The notes beneath the pieces were generated by a model. The model was not told where the DNA came from. It made no database searches and worked only from the letters and a program-made list of their open reading frames with translations. Both the position numbers and the translations under genes were made by a program. 64,000 bases of DNA from Lachnospiraceae bacterium (GTDB lineage: Bacteria > Bacillota > Clostridia > Lachnospirales > Bianqueaceae), in NCBI GenBank assembly GCA_022794035.1, contig JAAWDX010000004.1, positions 86,291-150,290 on the forward strand, written 5' to 3'. Positions 9,459 to 17,128 of the stretch are shown in pieces. How positions within the stretch are numbered: position 1 is the stretch's first letter; each line of letters begins with the position of its first letter.

Positions 9459-10819
9459 TAGTTTTTTCCTCCTTTCACGGCGGCTTGTCTTTTTAAATCA
9501 GCAATCGTTTTTCTTCCTAATTTACAGGTTTGCGTTAAATGTCGTTTGGCAGGACAAGCGTAGCTGCAGGATCCGCATTCAATACAATCTGTGCCATGCA
9601 GCCGTACAAAACCATCCCAATCTCTTCTCAGCACCAGCTGATTGAGTTCATAGGGCTGCAGATGAATGGGACATGCCTCAATACATTTACCACAGCGAAT
9701 ACATGCACTCTCCTCCGGTAATGCAGCTTCTTCCTCTGACAATAATAAAATACAAGAAGAGGTTTTGATAACCGGAATTTCTAATGTGCTAACCGGCATC
9801 CCCATCATCGGACCACCGCAAATCATTTTAGCCGGCTTCTTAATCAAACCTCCGGCTGCATCAACGACTTCTTGAAAACTTGTGCCAATTCGTACTCGAA
9901 AATTTCCTGGGTTTTTAACACAATCTCCAGCCACTGTTACGATACGGCGCTGCAACGGACGAGCTTGCGTAACAGCTCTTGATATCGCTACTACAGTATC
10001 TACATTTAATACAATGCATCCTACATCGGCAGGCAGGCCTCCGGAAGGAACCTCTCGTCCCGTTACGGCATAAATCAGCTGTTTTTCGCCGCCCTGCGGA
10101 TATTTGGTTTTTAATGCAACAATATCTATATCTTTTTCATCCTGAATATAGGACTGAAGTGTTTCCATCGCTTTAGGCTTGTTATTTTCAATACCAATAC
10201 ACGCTCTGGCCCCTGGAAATAAAGACAGCGCAATACGAAGTCCATTGACTACACGCCATGAATCCTCCAGCATAACGCGATAATCTGAAGTCAAATATGG
10301 CTCGCATTCAGAACCATTCATAATCACATATTCAATCTTTTTATCCGGTGCAGGACTTAATTTGATATGTGTTGGAAACCCGGCTCCTCCCATGCCTACA
10401 ATGCCTGCCAATTTGATTCTCTCTAAAATCTCTTCTTTTGTAAGCTCTTTATAGCTGCATGGTTTTATCTCTTTTTCTAATGTATGATACTGATGATCGT
10501 TTTCAATAATCACGCTCAGAACCTTTGTACCGTTAGGATGCAGCACCGGCTTAACATCCTTTACTGTACCGGATACGCTGGTATATATATAAGCGCCCAG
10601 CCCCGTCGGCTCTCCAATGATCTGATCTCTAAGTACGCAGTCTCCCTTTTTTACAATAGGCCTGCAGGGAGCCCCCAGATGCTGCTGCATAGGATAGATC
10701 ATATCCCCCTGAGGATCCATAAAATCCTGGATCGGCTTATCGCAGGTCTGAAGCTTTTCATCCGGCGGATGAACCCCGCCTTTAAAGGTTTTCAATATCG
10801 AAGAGAACTGATTCTTCAC
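9458..10819 (-). CDS. rnfC: Rnf complex NADH-site subunit RnfC
   Basis: This 453-residue protein has the RnfC N-terminal pattern GGVHPP near residue 15, then the NuoF-like nucleotide- and FMN-binding segment GMGGAGFPTHIKL near 143. Two four-cysteine ferredoxin motifs (CIRCGKCIEACP and CIECGSCSYACP) lie at about 378-430. It is the soluble subunit where NAD+ is reduced. It is the first gene of the operon, with a promoter at 10863-10890 and an AGGAGG site before the ATG. The length matches the compact clostridial form and lacks the long alanine-rich tail of E. coli RsxC. Confidence 0.96.
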   Translation of the reverse strand: MKNQFSSILKTFKGGVHPPDEKLQTCDKPIQDFMDPQGDMIYPMQQHLGAPCRPIVKKGDCVLRDQIIGEPTGLGAYIYTSVSGTVKDVKPVLHPNGTKVLSVIIENDHQYHTLEKEIKPCSYKELTKEEILERIKLAGIVGMGGAGFPTHIKLSPAPDKKIEYVIMNGSECEPYLTSDYRVMLEDSWRVVNGLRIALSLFPGARACIGIENNKPKAMETLQSYIQDEKDIDIVALKTKYPQGGEKQLIYAVTGREVPSGGLPADVGCIVLNVDTVVAISRAVTQARPLQRRIVTVAGDCVKNPGNFRVRIGTSFQEVVDAAGGLIKKPAKMICGGPMMGMPVSTLEIPVIKTSSCILLLSEEEAALPEESACIRCGKCIEACPIHLQPYELNQLVLRRDWDGFVRLHGTDCIECGSCSYACPAKRHLTQTCKLGRKTIADLKRQAAVKGGKN

Positions 10820-10862
10820 TACGCATTTCCTCCTAAACTTTTTCCTGAAAGCTACTATTTCT

Positions 10863-10890
10863 ATTGTAACGGATATTTAAAAATTGTCAA
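10863..10890 (-). promoter_or_regulatory. Promoter of the rnf operon
   Basis: On the minus strand a perfect TTGACA (-35) is followed after 16 bases by TACAAT (-10), about 44 bases before the rnfC ATG. The surrounding sequence is very AT-rich. The -35 region overlaps a TTGTCA on the other strand that could serve the divergent DUF378 gene. Confidence 0.75.
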
Positions 10891-10966
10891 TGACTCAATT
10901 TTTAAAATATATTGTATATTTTTTCACAAATGCACCATGATAATCAGTAGAAAGGAGGATATACTC

Positions 10967-11185
10967 ATGAGTTCAAAACCTTTTGATATTTTATGTCTGA
11001 CTTTGACAATTGTAGGCGCAATTGTATGGGGCTTAATCGGTTTTTTCAATTTCAACCTAGTTGACGCCCTCTTTGGTTTTTCCTGGGTTTCGCGTGTGAT
11101 TTATGCCTTAGTTGGCCTCTCAGGCCTGTATTGCTTAAGCATGTATGGCAAAATCGCCGCTGCTGATGCCTACCACAGATCGTAA
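10967..11185 (+). CDS. DUF378 family small membrane protein
   Basis: This 72-residue protein has two hydrophobic helices (about residues 8-30 and 40-60). It carries the DUF378 pattern: an N-terminal DxL...T..IVGAIVWGLIGFFNFNLVDALFG, then RVIYALVGLSGLY. An AAAGGAGG site 8 bases upstream fixes the start at 10967; longer upstream extensions of the frame lack such a site. A hairpin terminator follows directly, so it is probably a single-gene transcript. The function is unknown. Confidence 0.85.
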   Translation: MSSKPFDILCLTLTIVGAIVWGLIGFFNFNLVDALFGFSWVSRVIYALVGLSGLYCLSMYGKIAAADAYHRS

Positions 11186-11190
11186 ATCCT

Positions 11191-11226
11191 ATCACGCCCA
11201 ACGGCAACCAATGCTTTGGGCGTGAT
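11191..11226 (+). terminator. Terminator of the DUF378 gene
   Basis: A perfect 11-bp stem (ATCACGCCCAA with TTGGGCGTGAT) with a 14-base loop is followed by ATTTTTAT. It lies 5 bases past the stop codon. Confidence 0.85.
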
Positions 11227-11251
11227 ATTTTTATAAAATCTAAAAAATGAT

Positions 11252-11280
11252 TTGAAAATATGCCTTCATAATGCTATAAT
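11252..11280 (+). promoter_or_regulatory. Promoter of the small P-loop gene
   Basis: TTGAAA and TATAAT are separated by 17 bases, with the start codon 61 bases downstream of the -10. The match to the housekeeping sigma-A consensus is strong. The gene has its own GGAGG site at 11331-11335. Confidence 0.8.
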
Positions 11281-11341
11281 ATCTATAACAAATTTACAAG
11301 CCTTATATCTTTATGAAGGCACTCATTAAGGAGGAATTCTT

Positions 11342-11755
11342 ATGATTCAATTAATTGCTGGGCGTGAAGGTGCCGGAAAAACTAAAAGTTTAATTGACAT
11401 GGCTAATGCTCTTGTAAAAACCAATGATGGACATATTGTGTATGTCGATGCAGACCAGAGTCAGATTTTCCGTTTGGATTACGCAATTCGGCTGGTACAG
11501 ACAGCTGAATATCCCATGGAAACCAGCAGTGAATTTTTTGGTTTTGTTTGTGGTATCCTTTCTCAGGATTATGATATTAACACCGTTTTCATCGATGGAC
11601 TGCTGAAAAATGCCAAAATTGAGGCTACACATATGGAAGAGCTGCTCGATAAGGTAAACGATGTTGCCGACAAATACAATATTCATTTCATTATTAGTAT
11701 GTGCTGCGATGAATCACAGATTCCTGAAAAGTATCAGTCTTGCTTGTTAAAATAA
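11342..11755 (+). CDS. Small P-loop ATPase-like protein of unknown role
   Basis: This 137-residue protein begins with a Walker A motif, GREGAGKTK at residues 7-15, and has a possible Walker B strand ending in aspartate (TVFIDG, about residue 80). A further hydrophobic strand near the C-terminus (IHFIISMC) fits a minimal RecA-like or PilT-like P-loop core without the rest of either family. No pilus or secretion genes are nearby, so a twitching-motility function should not be assumed. It is flanked by its own promoter and terminator, so it acts as a single gene. Confidence 0.75.
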   Translation: MIQLIAGREGAGKTKSLIDMANALVKTNDGHIVYVDADQSQIFRLDYAIRLVQTAEYPMETSSEFFGFVCGILSQDYDINTVFIDGLLKNAKIEATHMEELLDKVNDVADKYNIHFIISMCCDESQIPEKYQSCLLK

Positions 11756-11763
11756 AATTCTAT

Positions 11764-11797
11764 AAAAAAAAGAGAGAGTAAATTCTCTCTTTTTTTA
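11764..11797. terminator. Bidirectional terminator between the P-loop gene and the pseudouridine synthase
   Basis: An AAAAAAAGAGAGA arm pairs with TCTCTCTTTTTTT around a short loop, giving a U-tract on both strands. It separates two convergent genes and overlaps the last codon of the minus-strand gene. Confidence 0.8.
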
Positions 11798-12760
11798 TTG
11801 CAAAAATACTCCGTTTTCCTCCATATACTTCTTCATTGATGCTGGCAAATCAGCTTCCACCACTCTTCCTTCCATGTATTGAAGATGATCCGGACAGTCT
11901 GCAAATACCAATCGTTTGGCAACCAGCATAGGGGCAAAGCAGTTGGCTTTTTGATTATATTTTCCATCCCCCACAATAGGATGTCCCTCATAAGCTAGCT
12001 GCGACCGAATTTGATGACTTTTTCCCGTGAGCAGCTGCACCTCTACCAGGCTATAGCGTCCGCATTGCCGCAGCAGCTTTACATAGCTCTCGATCCTTTG
12101 ATACTCCCCTTGATCCTCCTGATATGGACACAAAATGGCTTTATTATTCTTTTCATCCTTTCGCCATGTATGAATCAGCTGTGTTCTTTGCTGCCACTTT
12201 TCAGGGAGTCCCTCTACCAGCGCCCAGTAAAATTTCTGTAAAGTATGTTCCTTGAGCATTTGCGCAATCGCCTGCCCGCTTTCTACATTTTTAGCCAAAA
12301 TGACAGCTCCCGATGTATTTCGGTCCAGACGATTGCAGACACCAGGCCGATAGGAAGCAGCCCCACCATGTTGCTTTACAATCATTTGTCTGCCGATCTC
12401 TGTAAGTGATATATCCTGCGGCTTACTTTTCTGCGACAGCAATCCTGCCGGCTTATCTAAGATCAACAGGTTTTCATCCTCATAAAGCACCGGCACAGCC
12501 GGAAAAGAAGGAGGCACTTCTTCTTCTTTTCTCTCTCGATAGCCAAAAGAGCTAAGCTGCTCATTGGTGAAAAACAATCGAACCACATCGTTCTCCTGCA
12601 GAATCATCGATAATTCTTTAGGCTTTTTTCCATTCACCTTAATCTTGCGGCTACGCAATGCCTTAAAAAAAAGGCTGCGGGGAGCCTTAGGGAAAATCTT
12701 TTCTAAAAAGCGGGCCAACTGACGGCCCGCTTCTTGTTTTTGAATCACAAATTCAATCAT
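11795..12760 (-). CDS. RluA/RluD family 23S-type pseudouridine synthase
   Basis: This 321-residue protein has an N-terminal S4-like RNA-binding segment (about residues 12-65) and a RluA-type catalytic domain. The catalytic motif N-RLDRNTSGAVI (about residue 144) contains the conserved aspartate that attacks the target uridine. The C-terminal GKSHQIRSQLAYEGHPIVGD stretch is also typical of the family. The target site in RNA cannot be told from sequence alone. Its ATG overlaps the stop of the SPFH gene by 4 bases, so it belongs to the nfeD operon. Confidence 0.88.
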   Translation of the reverse strand: MIEFVIQKQEAGRQLARFLEKIFPKAPRSLFFKALRSRKIKVNGKKPKELSMILQENDVVRLFFTNEQLSSFGYRERKEEEVPPSFPAVPVLYEDENLLILDKPAGLLSQKSKPQDISLTEIGRQMIVKQHGGAASYRPGVCNRLDRNTSGAVILAKNVESGQAIAQMLKEHTLQKFYWALVEGLPEKWQQRTQLIHTWRKDEKNNKAILCPYQEDQGEYQRIESYVKLLRQCGRYSLVEVQLLTGKSHQIRSQLAYEGHPIVGDGKYNQKANCFAPMLVAKRLVFADCPDHLQYMEGRVVEADLPASMKKYMEENGVFLQ

Positions 12761-13695
12761 TTTTCAGGAATATCCATTTTCTTGGCCAGCTCCGTAGCAG
12801 AAGTAACCAAGCCAGCCAACGACTGAATCTCTGACGGAATGATAATTTTTGTCGCCTGACCATCCGCAGCTTTGGCAAATGCTTCGAGGCTTTTCAAAGA
12901 AATGACACCGGCATCCGGCGCCGCATTTTTCAGCATAGAAATACCTTCTGCCGTAGCCTGCTGCACCTTGCGGATAGCCTCTGCTTCACCCTCAGCCTCA
13001 CGGATCTGCGCTTCCTTCTTAGCCTCCGCGTGCAAAATAGCCGCCTGCTTAGAAGCTTCTGCCTCCAGAATCAGAGATTCCTTTTTACCTTCCGCTACCA
13101 AAATCTGAGACTGTTTAGTTCCCTCTGCACGCAAAATGGATTCACGCTTTTCACGCTCAGCCTTCATCTGCTTTTCCATTGCCTGCTGAATCTCTGCCGG
13201 CGGGATAATATTTTTAACCTCAACGCGGTTTACTTTAATCCCCCATGGATCCGTAGCTTCATCCAGAATGGTGCGCATTCTTGTATTGATAATATCACGA
13301 GAGGTAAAGGTTTCATCCAGCTCCAAATCACCGATAATATTACGAAGCGTTGTCGCTGATAAGTTTGCGATAGCCATCATCGGCTTTTCTACGCCATAGG
13401 TATATGCTTTGGGATCTGTAATCTGGAAAAAGACAACCGTATCAATTTGAATCGTTGCATTATCCTCTGTGATAACCGGCTGCGGCGGGAAATCCGCCAC
13501 CTGCTCCTTTAAATTGACTTTACGCGCCACCTTATCTAAGATCGGCACTTTAAAATGAAGCCCTACACCCCATGTCTGCTTATAGGCACCCAGCCTTTCA
13601 ATAACATATGCATTCGCCTGTGGCACAATCCTAAAGCAGGAAGCTGCCAGCATGATAATCAAAAGAATAATAATACCGCCAATAATATATCCCAT
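12757..13695 (-). CDS. SPFH/stomatin-like membrane protein
   Basis: This 312-residue protein has an N-terminal membrane hairpin or helix (about residues 3-22), then a band-7 domain with RLGAYKQTWGVGLHFKVPILD and GDLELDETFTSRDIINTRM. A long alanine/glutamate-rich helix follows (about residues 170-250), predicted to form a coiled coil used in oligomerisation. It resembles QmcA/YbbK-type stomatins. It is 16 bases downstream of an NfeD gene, the usual partner in bacteria. Stomatin-NfeD pairs are thought to organise membrane microdomains or regulate proteolysis. An AGGAGG site precedes the ATG. Confidence 0.92.
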   Translation of the reverse strand: MGYIIGGIIILLIIMLAASCFRIVPQANAYVIERLGAYKQTWGVGLHFKVPILDKVARKVNLKEQVADFPPQPVITEDNATIQIDTVVFFQITDPKAYTYGVEKPMMAIANLSATTLRNIIGDLELDETFTSRDIINTRMRTILDEATDPWGIKVNRVEVKNIIPPAEIQQAMEKQMKAEREKRESILRAEGTKQSQILVAEGKKESLILEAEASKQAAILHAEAKKEAQIREAEGEAEAIRKVQQATAEGISMLKNAAPDAGVISLKSLEAFAKAADGQATKIIIPSEIQSLAGLVTSATELAKKMDIPEK

Positions 13696-13711
13696 TTCTT
13701 TTCCTCCTCTT

Positions 13712-14152
13712 TTATGAACGAACTACAACCTTTACGCCTTCTACGCGTATCACTGTCACAACAGTCCCCACCGGTATGGCTGTTTTACCGTCTTCGACTT
13801 TAGCAGACCACACCTGCCCTTCGAGCTTAACCTGTCCTTTGCCTTCCATAGGAAGAATTTCTTCAATGACTTCTCCCATTTTTCCCGGAATCGCATCCAC
13901 ATTGGTCTTTTTCAGGCCCGGCTTTAGGAATTTAACGGCCAACGGCCTTGTTAAAACCAGCATCACAATCGTCACAACAATAAAGCAGACGATCTGCAGC
14001 CAAAGGGCGGCTCCTAGGATGCCGGCTACAAGGGCTGCGAGCCCTCCAAATGCAAACCAAATGGAAGTTAATCCAAGCGTCAGCGCCTCTACGACCACAC
14101 AGATAATCGTCAGCGCCAGCCAAAAGTAGACTATGGTATCGATGCTTGTCAC
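13712..14152 (-). CDS. NfeD-like membrane protein
   Basis: This 146-residue protein has two to three membrane helices in its first 75 residues and a C-terminal OB-fold NfeD domain at about 85-145, with GKMGEVIEEILP, GQVKLEGQVWSAK and GTVVTVIRVEGVKVVV. It is the short form without the serine-protease domain. The assigned start is a GTG at 14152, but the AGAGGGG sequence lies directly against it, closer than normal. No better in-frame ATG is available. It heads an operon with the SPFH gene and the pseudouridine synthase. Confidence 0.88.
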   Translation of the reverse strand: MTSIDTIVYFWLALTIICVVVEALTLGLTSIWFAFGGLAALVAGILGAALWLQIVCFIVVTIVMLVLTRPLAVKFLKPGLKKTNVDAIPGKMGEVIEEILPMEGKGQVKLEGQVWSAKVEDGKTAIPVGTVVTVIRVEGVKVVVRS

Positions 14153-14174
14153 CCCCTCTATATGCTATATCCGT

Positions 14175-14202
14175 ATTATAGCATTTTCCTTTTTAAAGTC
14201 AA
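14175..14202 (-). promoter_or_regulatory. Promoter of the nfeD-SPFH operon
   Basis: TTGACT and a perfect TATAAT are separated by 16 bases on the minus strand. The -10 ends about 22 bases before the nfeD start region. Confidence 0.75.
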
Positions 14203-14214
14203 TAATACAGCACA

Positions 14215-14847
14215 TTATGCTTCTAGTATTTTCATGATTTTTTGTTTAATTCTCTGCAGTGCATTATCAATCGATTTAGGCTGCTTTCCCAAATGATCTG
14301 CAATCTGAATATAATCCATACCAGACAAAAACAGTGTTAACACATTCTTTTCCATGCTGCTGAGCCGATTTCCAATAGATTGCTTAAGCTGCTGCATTTT
14401 TTCTTCATCCATCAAAATTTTCTCTGGATTTAGATCAGAAGGACCCGGCAGGACATCTGCCAGTCTTCTTTCTTTGCCCTCTTTATCCCAAATATGGCTT
14501 TCTAATGAGACAGCCTGATTCAGCGGCATATGCTTTAAACGGGAAGAGATGCGTACAGCGGAGATAATCTGTCTTGTGATACACAGCTCTGCAAATTTTT
14601 TAAAATTGACATCCTTTTCCGGCCGAAAGTCCATAATCGCTTTATATAAGCCAATCATTCCTTCCTGGATGACATCGTCTCGGTCAGCTCCCATTAGAAA
14701 ATATGTTCTGGCCTTGCCGCGGACCATCTCCTTATAGCGTTCCATCAGTATATCTGTTGCTTCTAGTATATCTGACATCTGATCTGTCTGATGGATTCGG
14801 GCAAGCAGTTCCTCATCCGGAAGTGTATTTCCATTTTCTTTTATCAT
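14215..14847 (-). CDS. sigH: Sporulation/transition-phase RNA polymerase sigma factor SigH
   Basis: The protein has sigma-70 region 2 (QEGMIGLYKAIMDFRP, about residue 65) and a C-terminal region 4 helix-turn-helix (YIQIADHLGKQPKSIDNALQRIKQKI). The spacing and the sequence NFKKFAELCITRQIISAVR match SigH/Spo0H. I place the start at the ATG at 14847 (210 residues) because AGGG lies 7 bases before it. An ATG seven codons upstream at 14868 overlaps the rlmB stop but has no binding site. SigH drives entry into sporulation. The mrnC-rlmB-sigH order is common in Firmicutes. Confidence 0.94.
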   Translation of the reverse strand: MIKENGNTLPDEELLARIHQTDQMSDILEATDILMERYKEMVRGKARTYFLMGADRDDVIQEGMIGLYKAIMDFRPEKDVNFKKFAELCITRQIISAVRISSRLKHMPLNQAVSLESHIWDKEGKERRLADVLPGPSDLNPEKILMDEEKMQQLKQSIGNRLSSMEKNVLTLFLSGMDYIQIADHLGKQPKSIDNALQRIKQKIMKILEA

Positions 14848-14867
14848 TTCCCTACCCTGTATTTTCA

Positions 14868-15599
14868 TTAAGACCGCTGCCGCAGCGCTTCAAACAGCAA
14901 AATACCGGCCGCTACTGAAGCATTTAAAGAAGTGACCTGCCCTTTCATTGGCAGGCTTACAACAAAGTCACAGCGCTCCTTCACCAAACGGGTAATTCCC
15001 TCATGCTCACCGCCAATAATAAGCGCAAGTGGTCCCTTCAAATCTGTCTGATATACGCTCTGCCCGTCCATATCAGCACAGGCAGTCCAAATGCCCTGCT
15101 GTTTCAGCTCTTCAATGAGCTTAGCGACGCTTGCTACCTTGGCTACCGGCATATATTCCAGAGCACCGGCGGCTGTTTTGGCCACTGCTTCTGTGAGCCC
15201 CACCGCATGATGCCTGGAAATAATCACGCCATGTACGCCGGCGGCTTCCGCACTCCGCAAAATGGCACCCAAATTATGGGGATCCTGAATGCTCTCACAG
15301 ATTAAAAGAAAAGGGGCCTCGCCTTTTTCCTCCGCTCGTCTTAAAATATCGGCTACCTCAGCATACTGAGAAGCGGCGCACAGCGCAACGACCCCCTGAT
15401 GATTGCCTTTATCACACAGTGTATCCAGCTTAGCTTTGTCCGTCTCCTGTATTAAAATTCTCTTTTTCTTGGCCAGTCCCGCAATCTGAATCAATGAACC
15501 GCTGTGCGGAGGCCTAGACAGATATAGTTTCTCAATCTCTCGGCCGGCTTTGATCGCTTCTAATACGGTATTTCTGCCATAAATAATCGAATCCGTCAT
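14868..15599 (-). CDS. rlmB: 23S rRNA (guanosine-2'-O) methyltransferase RlmB (TrmH/SpoU family)
   Basis: This 243-residue protein has an N-terminal L30e-like substrate-binding domain (YGRNTVLEAIKAG) and a C-terminal SPOUT methyltransferase domain. The three knotted-fold motifs are visible: DPHNLGAILRSAEAAG near residue 105, LIIGGEHEGI near 195 and the C-terminal LPMKGQVTSLNASVAAGILLFE. The family 2'-O-methylates a guanosine of 23S rRNA. Its start overlaps the mrnC stop (ATGA). Confidence 0.93.
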   Translation of the reverse strand: MTDSIIYGRNTVLEAIKAGREIEKLYLSRPPHSGSLIQIAGLAKKKRILIQETDKAKLDTLCDKGNHQGVVALCAASQYAEVADILRRAEEKGEAPFLLICESIQDPHNLGAILRSAEAAGVHGVIISRHHAVGLTEAVAKTAAGALEYMPVAKVASVAKLIEELKQQGIWTACADMDGQSVYQTDLKGPLALIIGGEHEGITRLVKERCDFVVSLPMKGQVTSLNASVAAGILLFEALRQRS

Positions 15600-16039
15600 T
15601 CTTTTCCTCCTGTTTTTTCCCTCTTAAACCGATCTGTCGCCAGCTTCATAAGCGCATATAAACGCTCCTCCTGTTTCGTTACATACAAATACCCCAGCAG
15701 CGCTTCAAACCCAGTAGCCCATTTATAATCCACCAGCGTCGTATTTTTAGGCACGGTTAAAGACTTTTGATTTCTTCCGCGTTTAAAGACCTCTGTCTCT
15801 TCCTCTGTTAAATCCTCCATAATCAGCTTCATCATTTTCGCCTGAGAAGAAGCCTTAACAAAATGAACCGCTTCCACATGCATCTGTTTAGGTGTCTCCT
15901 GCTTGGTAAGCACCAGATGACTGCGGATATACAGGTCATACAGCGTATCGCCTATATATGCCAGTGCCAGCGGCTTGATCTGCTTAATTTCAAGCTGCTG
16001 GCCGGCGGCTTCCTGACAAATCAGCTCTAGAATGCCCAT
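15596..16039 (-). CDS. mrnC: Mini-ribonuclease III (23S rRNA maturation)
   Basis: This 147-residue protein is a lone RNase III catalytic domain without a double-stranded RNA-binding domain. The motif LAYIGDTLYDLYIRSHLV near residue 27 carries the catalytic aspartate and glutamate positions of the family. A further KWATGFEALLGYLYVTKQEERL stretch near 110 supplies the second acidic patch. Mini-III trims the ends of the 23S rRNA precursor. It sits between a GNAT gene and rlmB, 2 bases after the former. Confidence 0.93.
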   Translation of the reverse strand: MGILELICQEAAGQQLEIKQIKPLALAYIGDTLYDLYIRSHLVLTKQETPKQMHVEAVHFVKASSQAKMMKLIMEDLTEEETEVFKRGRNQKSLTVPKNTTLVDYKWATGFEALLGYLYVTKQEERLYALMKLATDRFKREKTGGKE

Positions 16040-16041
16040 GC

Positions 16042-17040
16042 CTAGTGCTGCACCTTTTTCTTCATATCCGCCCAGGAGGCATGAATTTTAAATCCAGCCT
16101 TTTCATAGGCGCTTCTAGCCGGATTATCCTCCGCCGTAAACAGCGTCATATAGCGAGCGCCCGCCCGCTTAAACTCCAGACAAAGCTTATTAAACAGAAC
16201 ACTGGCAGCCCCGCACCCGCGGCACTCTGAATGAATTGCCAGTCCAAGAAAATATCCGCGTCCATAAGCATCCGGCACAATAGGCCCGGCAAAGCCTCCT
16301 ACTCTTCCGTGATCAGACACAATCAGCATCGGTCTTGGCCCTCCCTCTCGGTTCATTTCTGCGGGGATTTGCCAGTTCCATAAATCATTATTTAAATCAT
16401 CCACCAGCTCCTGCATTCCATGATGCCGCTTCGCATCATAAAATTCTACAGTATACCCAGCCTTCTCCATTTTTTGCTGATATGGCTTTAGAGCCTCCTC
16501 GGGCCATTCATAGTCAGCCAGCTCCAGATGATAGCTGTTTTGATATGAAAAATCACGAAAGCCCATATTCTTAAAAAACAAATGAGCGCCGCTGCCAAGC
16601 TGCACGCCTGGCGCATTAGGATGGCGGTGCGCCTGCGTATTCGGTAAAATCCAGGTAATATTAACTGGATTAAAATAGGATACCTCCAGCTCCTGCATAG
16701 GGATTTGCCGCTCCTTCGCAAAGCAAAGCATGGCCTGCTGCAGCTTCTCAAGAAGCGCACGGCCTACTCCCTTTCTGCGCTTAGCAGGAATCACCTGAAT
16801 CATCGTAACAAAAAACTTTTTTACGCCGCTATCAAAAAGCCCTAAAATGAAGCCCTCTTCTTCCGGTGCATAAAAAGAAAAAACCTGATCCTCCGCTTTA
16901 GGCGGTACTAAAAACAGGTCACAGAATTCTGCTTCCGTTAAACGCAGATAAAGCTGCTCTCCTCTATCGGTACATGCATTGTATATCTGAACAGCCCTTT
17001 GACAATTTTCTTTTGTAATCGGCCTATACGAGTTTTCCAT
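16042..17040 (-). CDS. Tandem GNAT-domain N-acetyltransferase
   Basis: This 332-residue protein has two GNAT folds. The first, at about residues 5-170, has the acetyl-CoA loop motif VIPAKRRKGVGRALL. The second, at about 180-330, has AIHSECRGCGAASVLFNKL and the C-terminal EDNPARSAYEKAGFKIH. The substrate is unknown. The gene is the first of a unit with mrnC, rlmB and sigH, which may only reflect shared transcription. It is divergent from anmK. Confidence 0.85.
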   Translation of the reverse strand: MENSYRPITKENCQRAVQIYNACTDRGEQLYLRLTEAEFCDLFLVPPKAEDQVFSFYAPEEEGFILGLFDSGVKKFFVTMIQVIPAKRRKGVGRALLEKLQQAMLCFAKERQIPMQELEVSYFNPVNITWILPNTQAHRHPNAPGVQLGSGAHLFFKNMGFRDFSYQNSYHLELADYEWPEEALKPYQQKMEKAGYTVEFYDAKRHHGMQELVDDLNNDLWNWQIPAEMNREGGPRPMLIVSDHGRVGGFAGPIVPDAYGRGYFLGLAIHSECRGCGAASVLFNKLCLEFKRAGARYMTLFTAEDNPARSAYEKAGFKIHASWADMKKKVQH

Positions 17041-17056
17041 TTTATTCTCCTTTAAC

Positions 17057-17085
17057 TTGACATTTATTCTGATAGAGTGTTTAAT
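17057..17085 (+). promoter_or_regulatory. Promoter of anmK
   Basis: A perfect TTGACA is followed after 17 bases by TTTAAT. The -10 lies 43 bases before the anmK start codon, and an AGGAGG site sits 8 bases before that ATG. Confidence 0.7.
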
Positions 17086-17128
17086 AAGACTATCCTAGTA
17101 TATTACAAATTTTTCAGGAGGTCAACGC

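Noticed and set aside
10484..10966. N-terminal extension of the DUF378 gene into rnfC
   Set aside because: The extension is antisense to rnfC, and a strong AAAGGAGG site marks the ATG at 10967.
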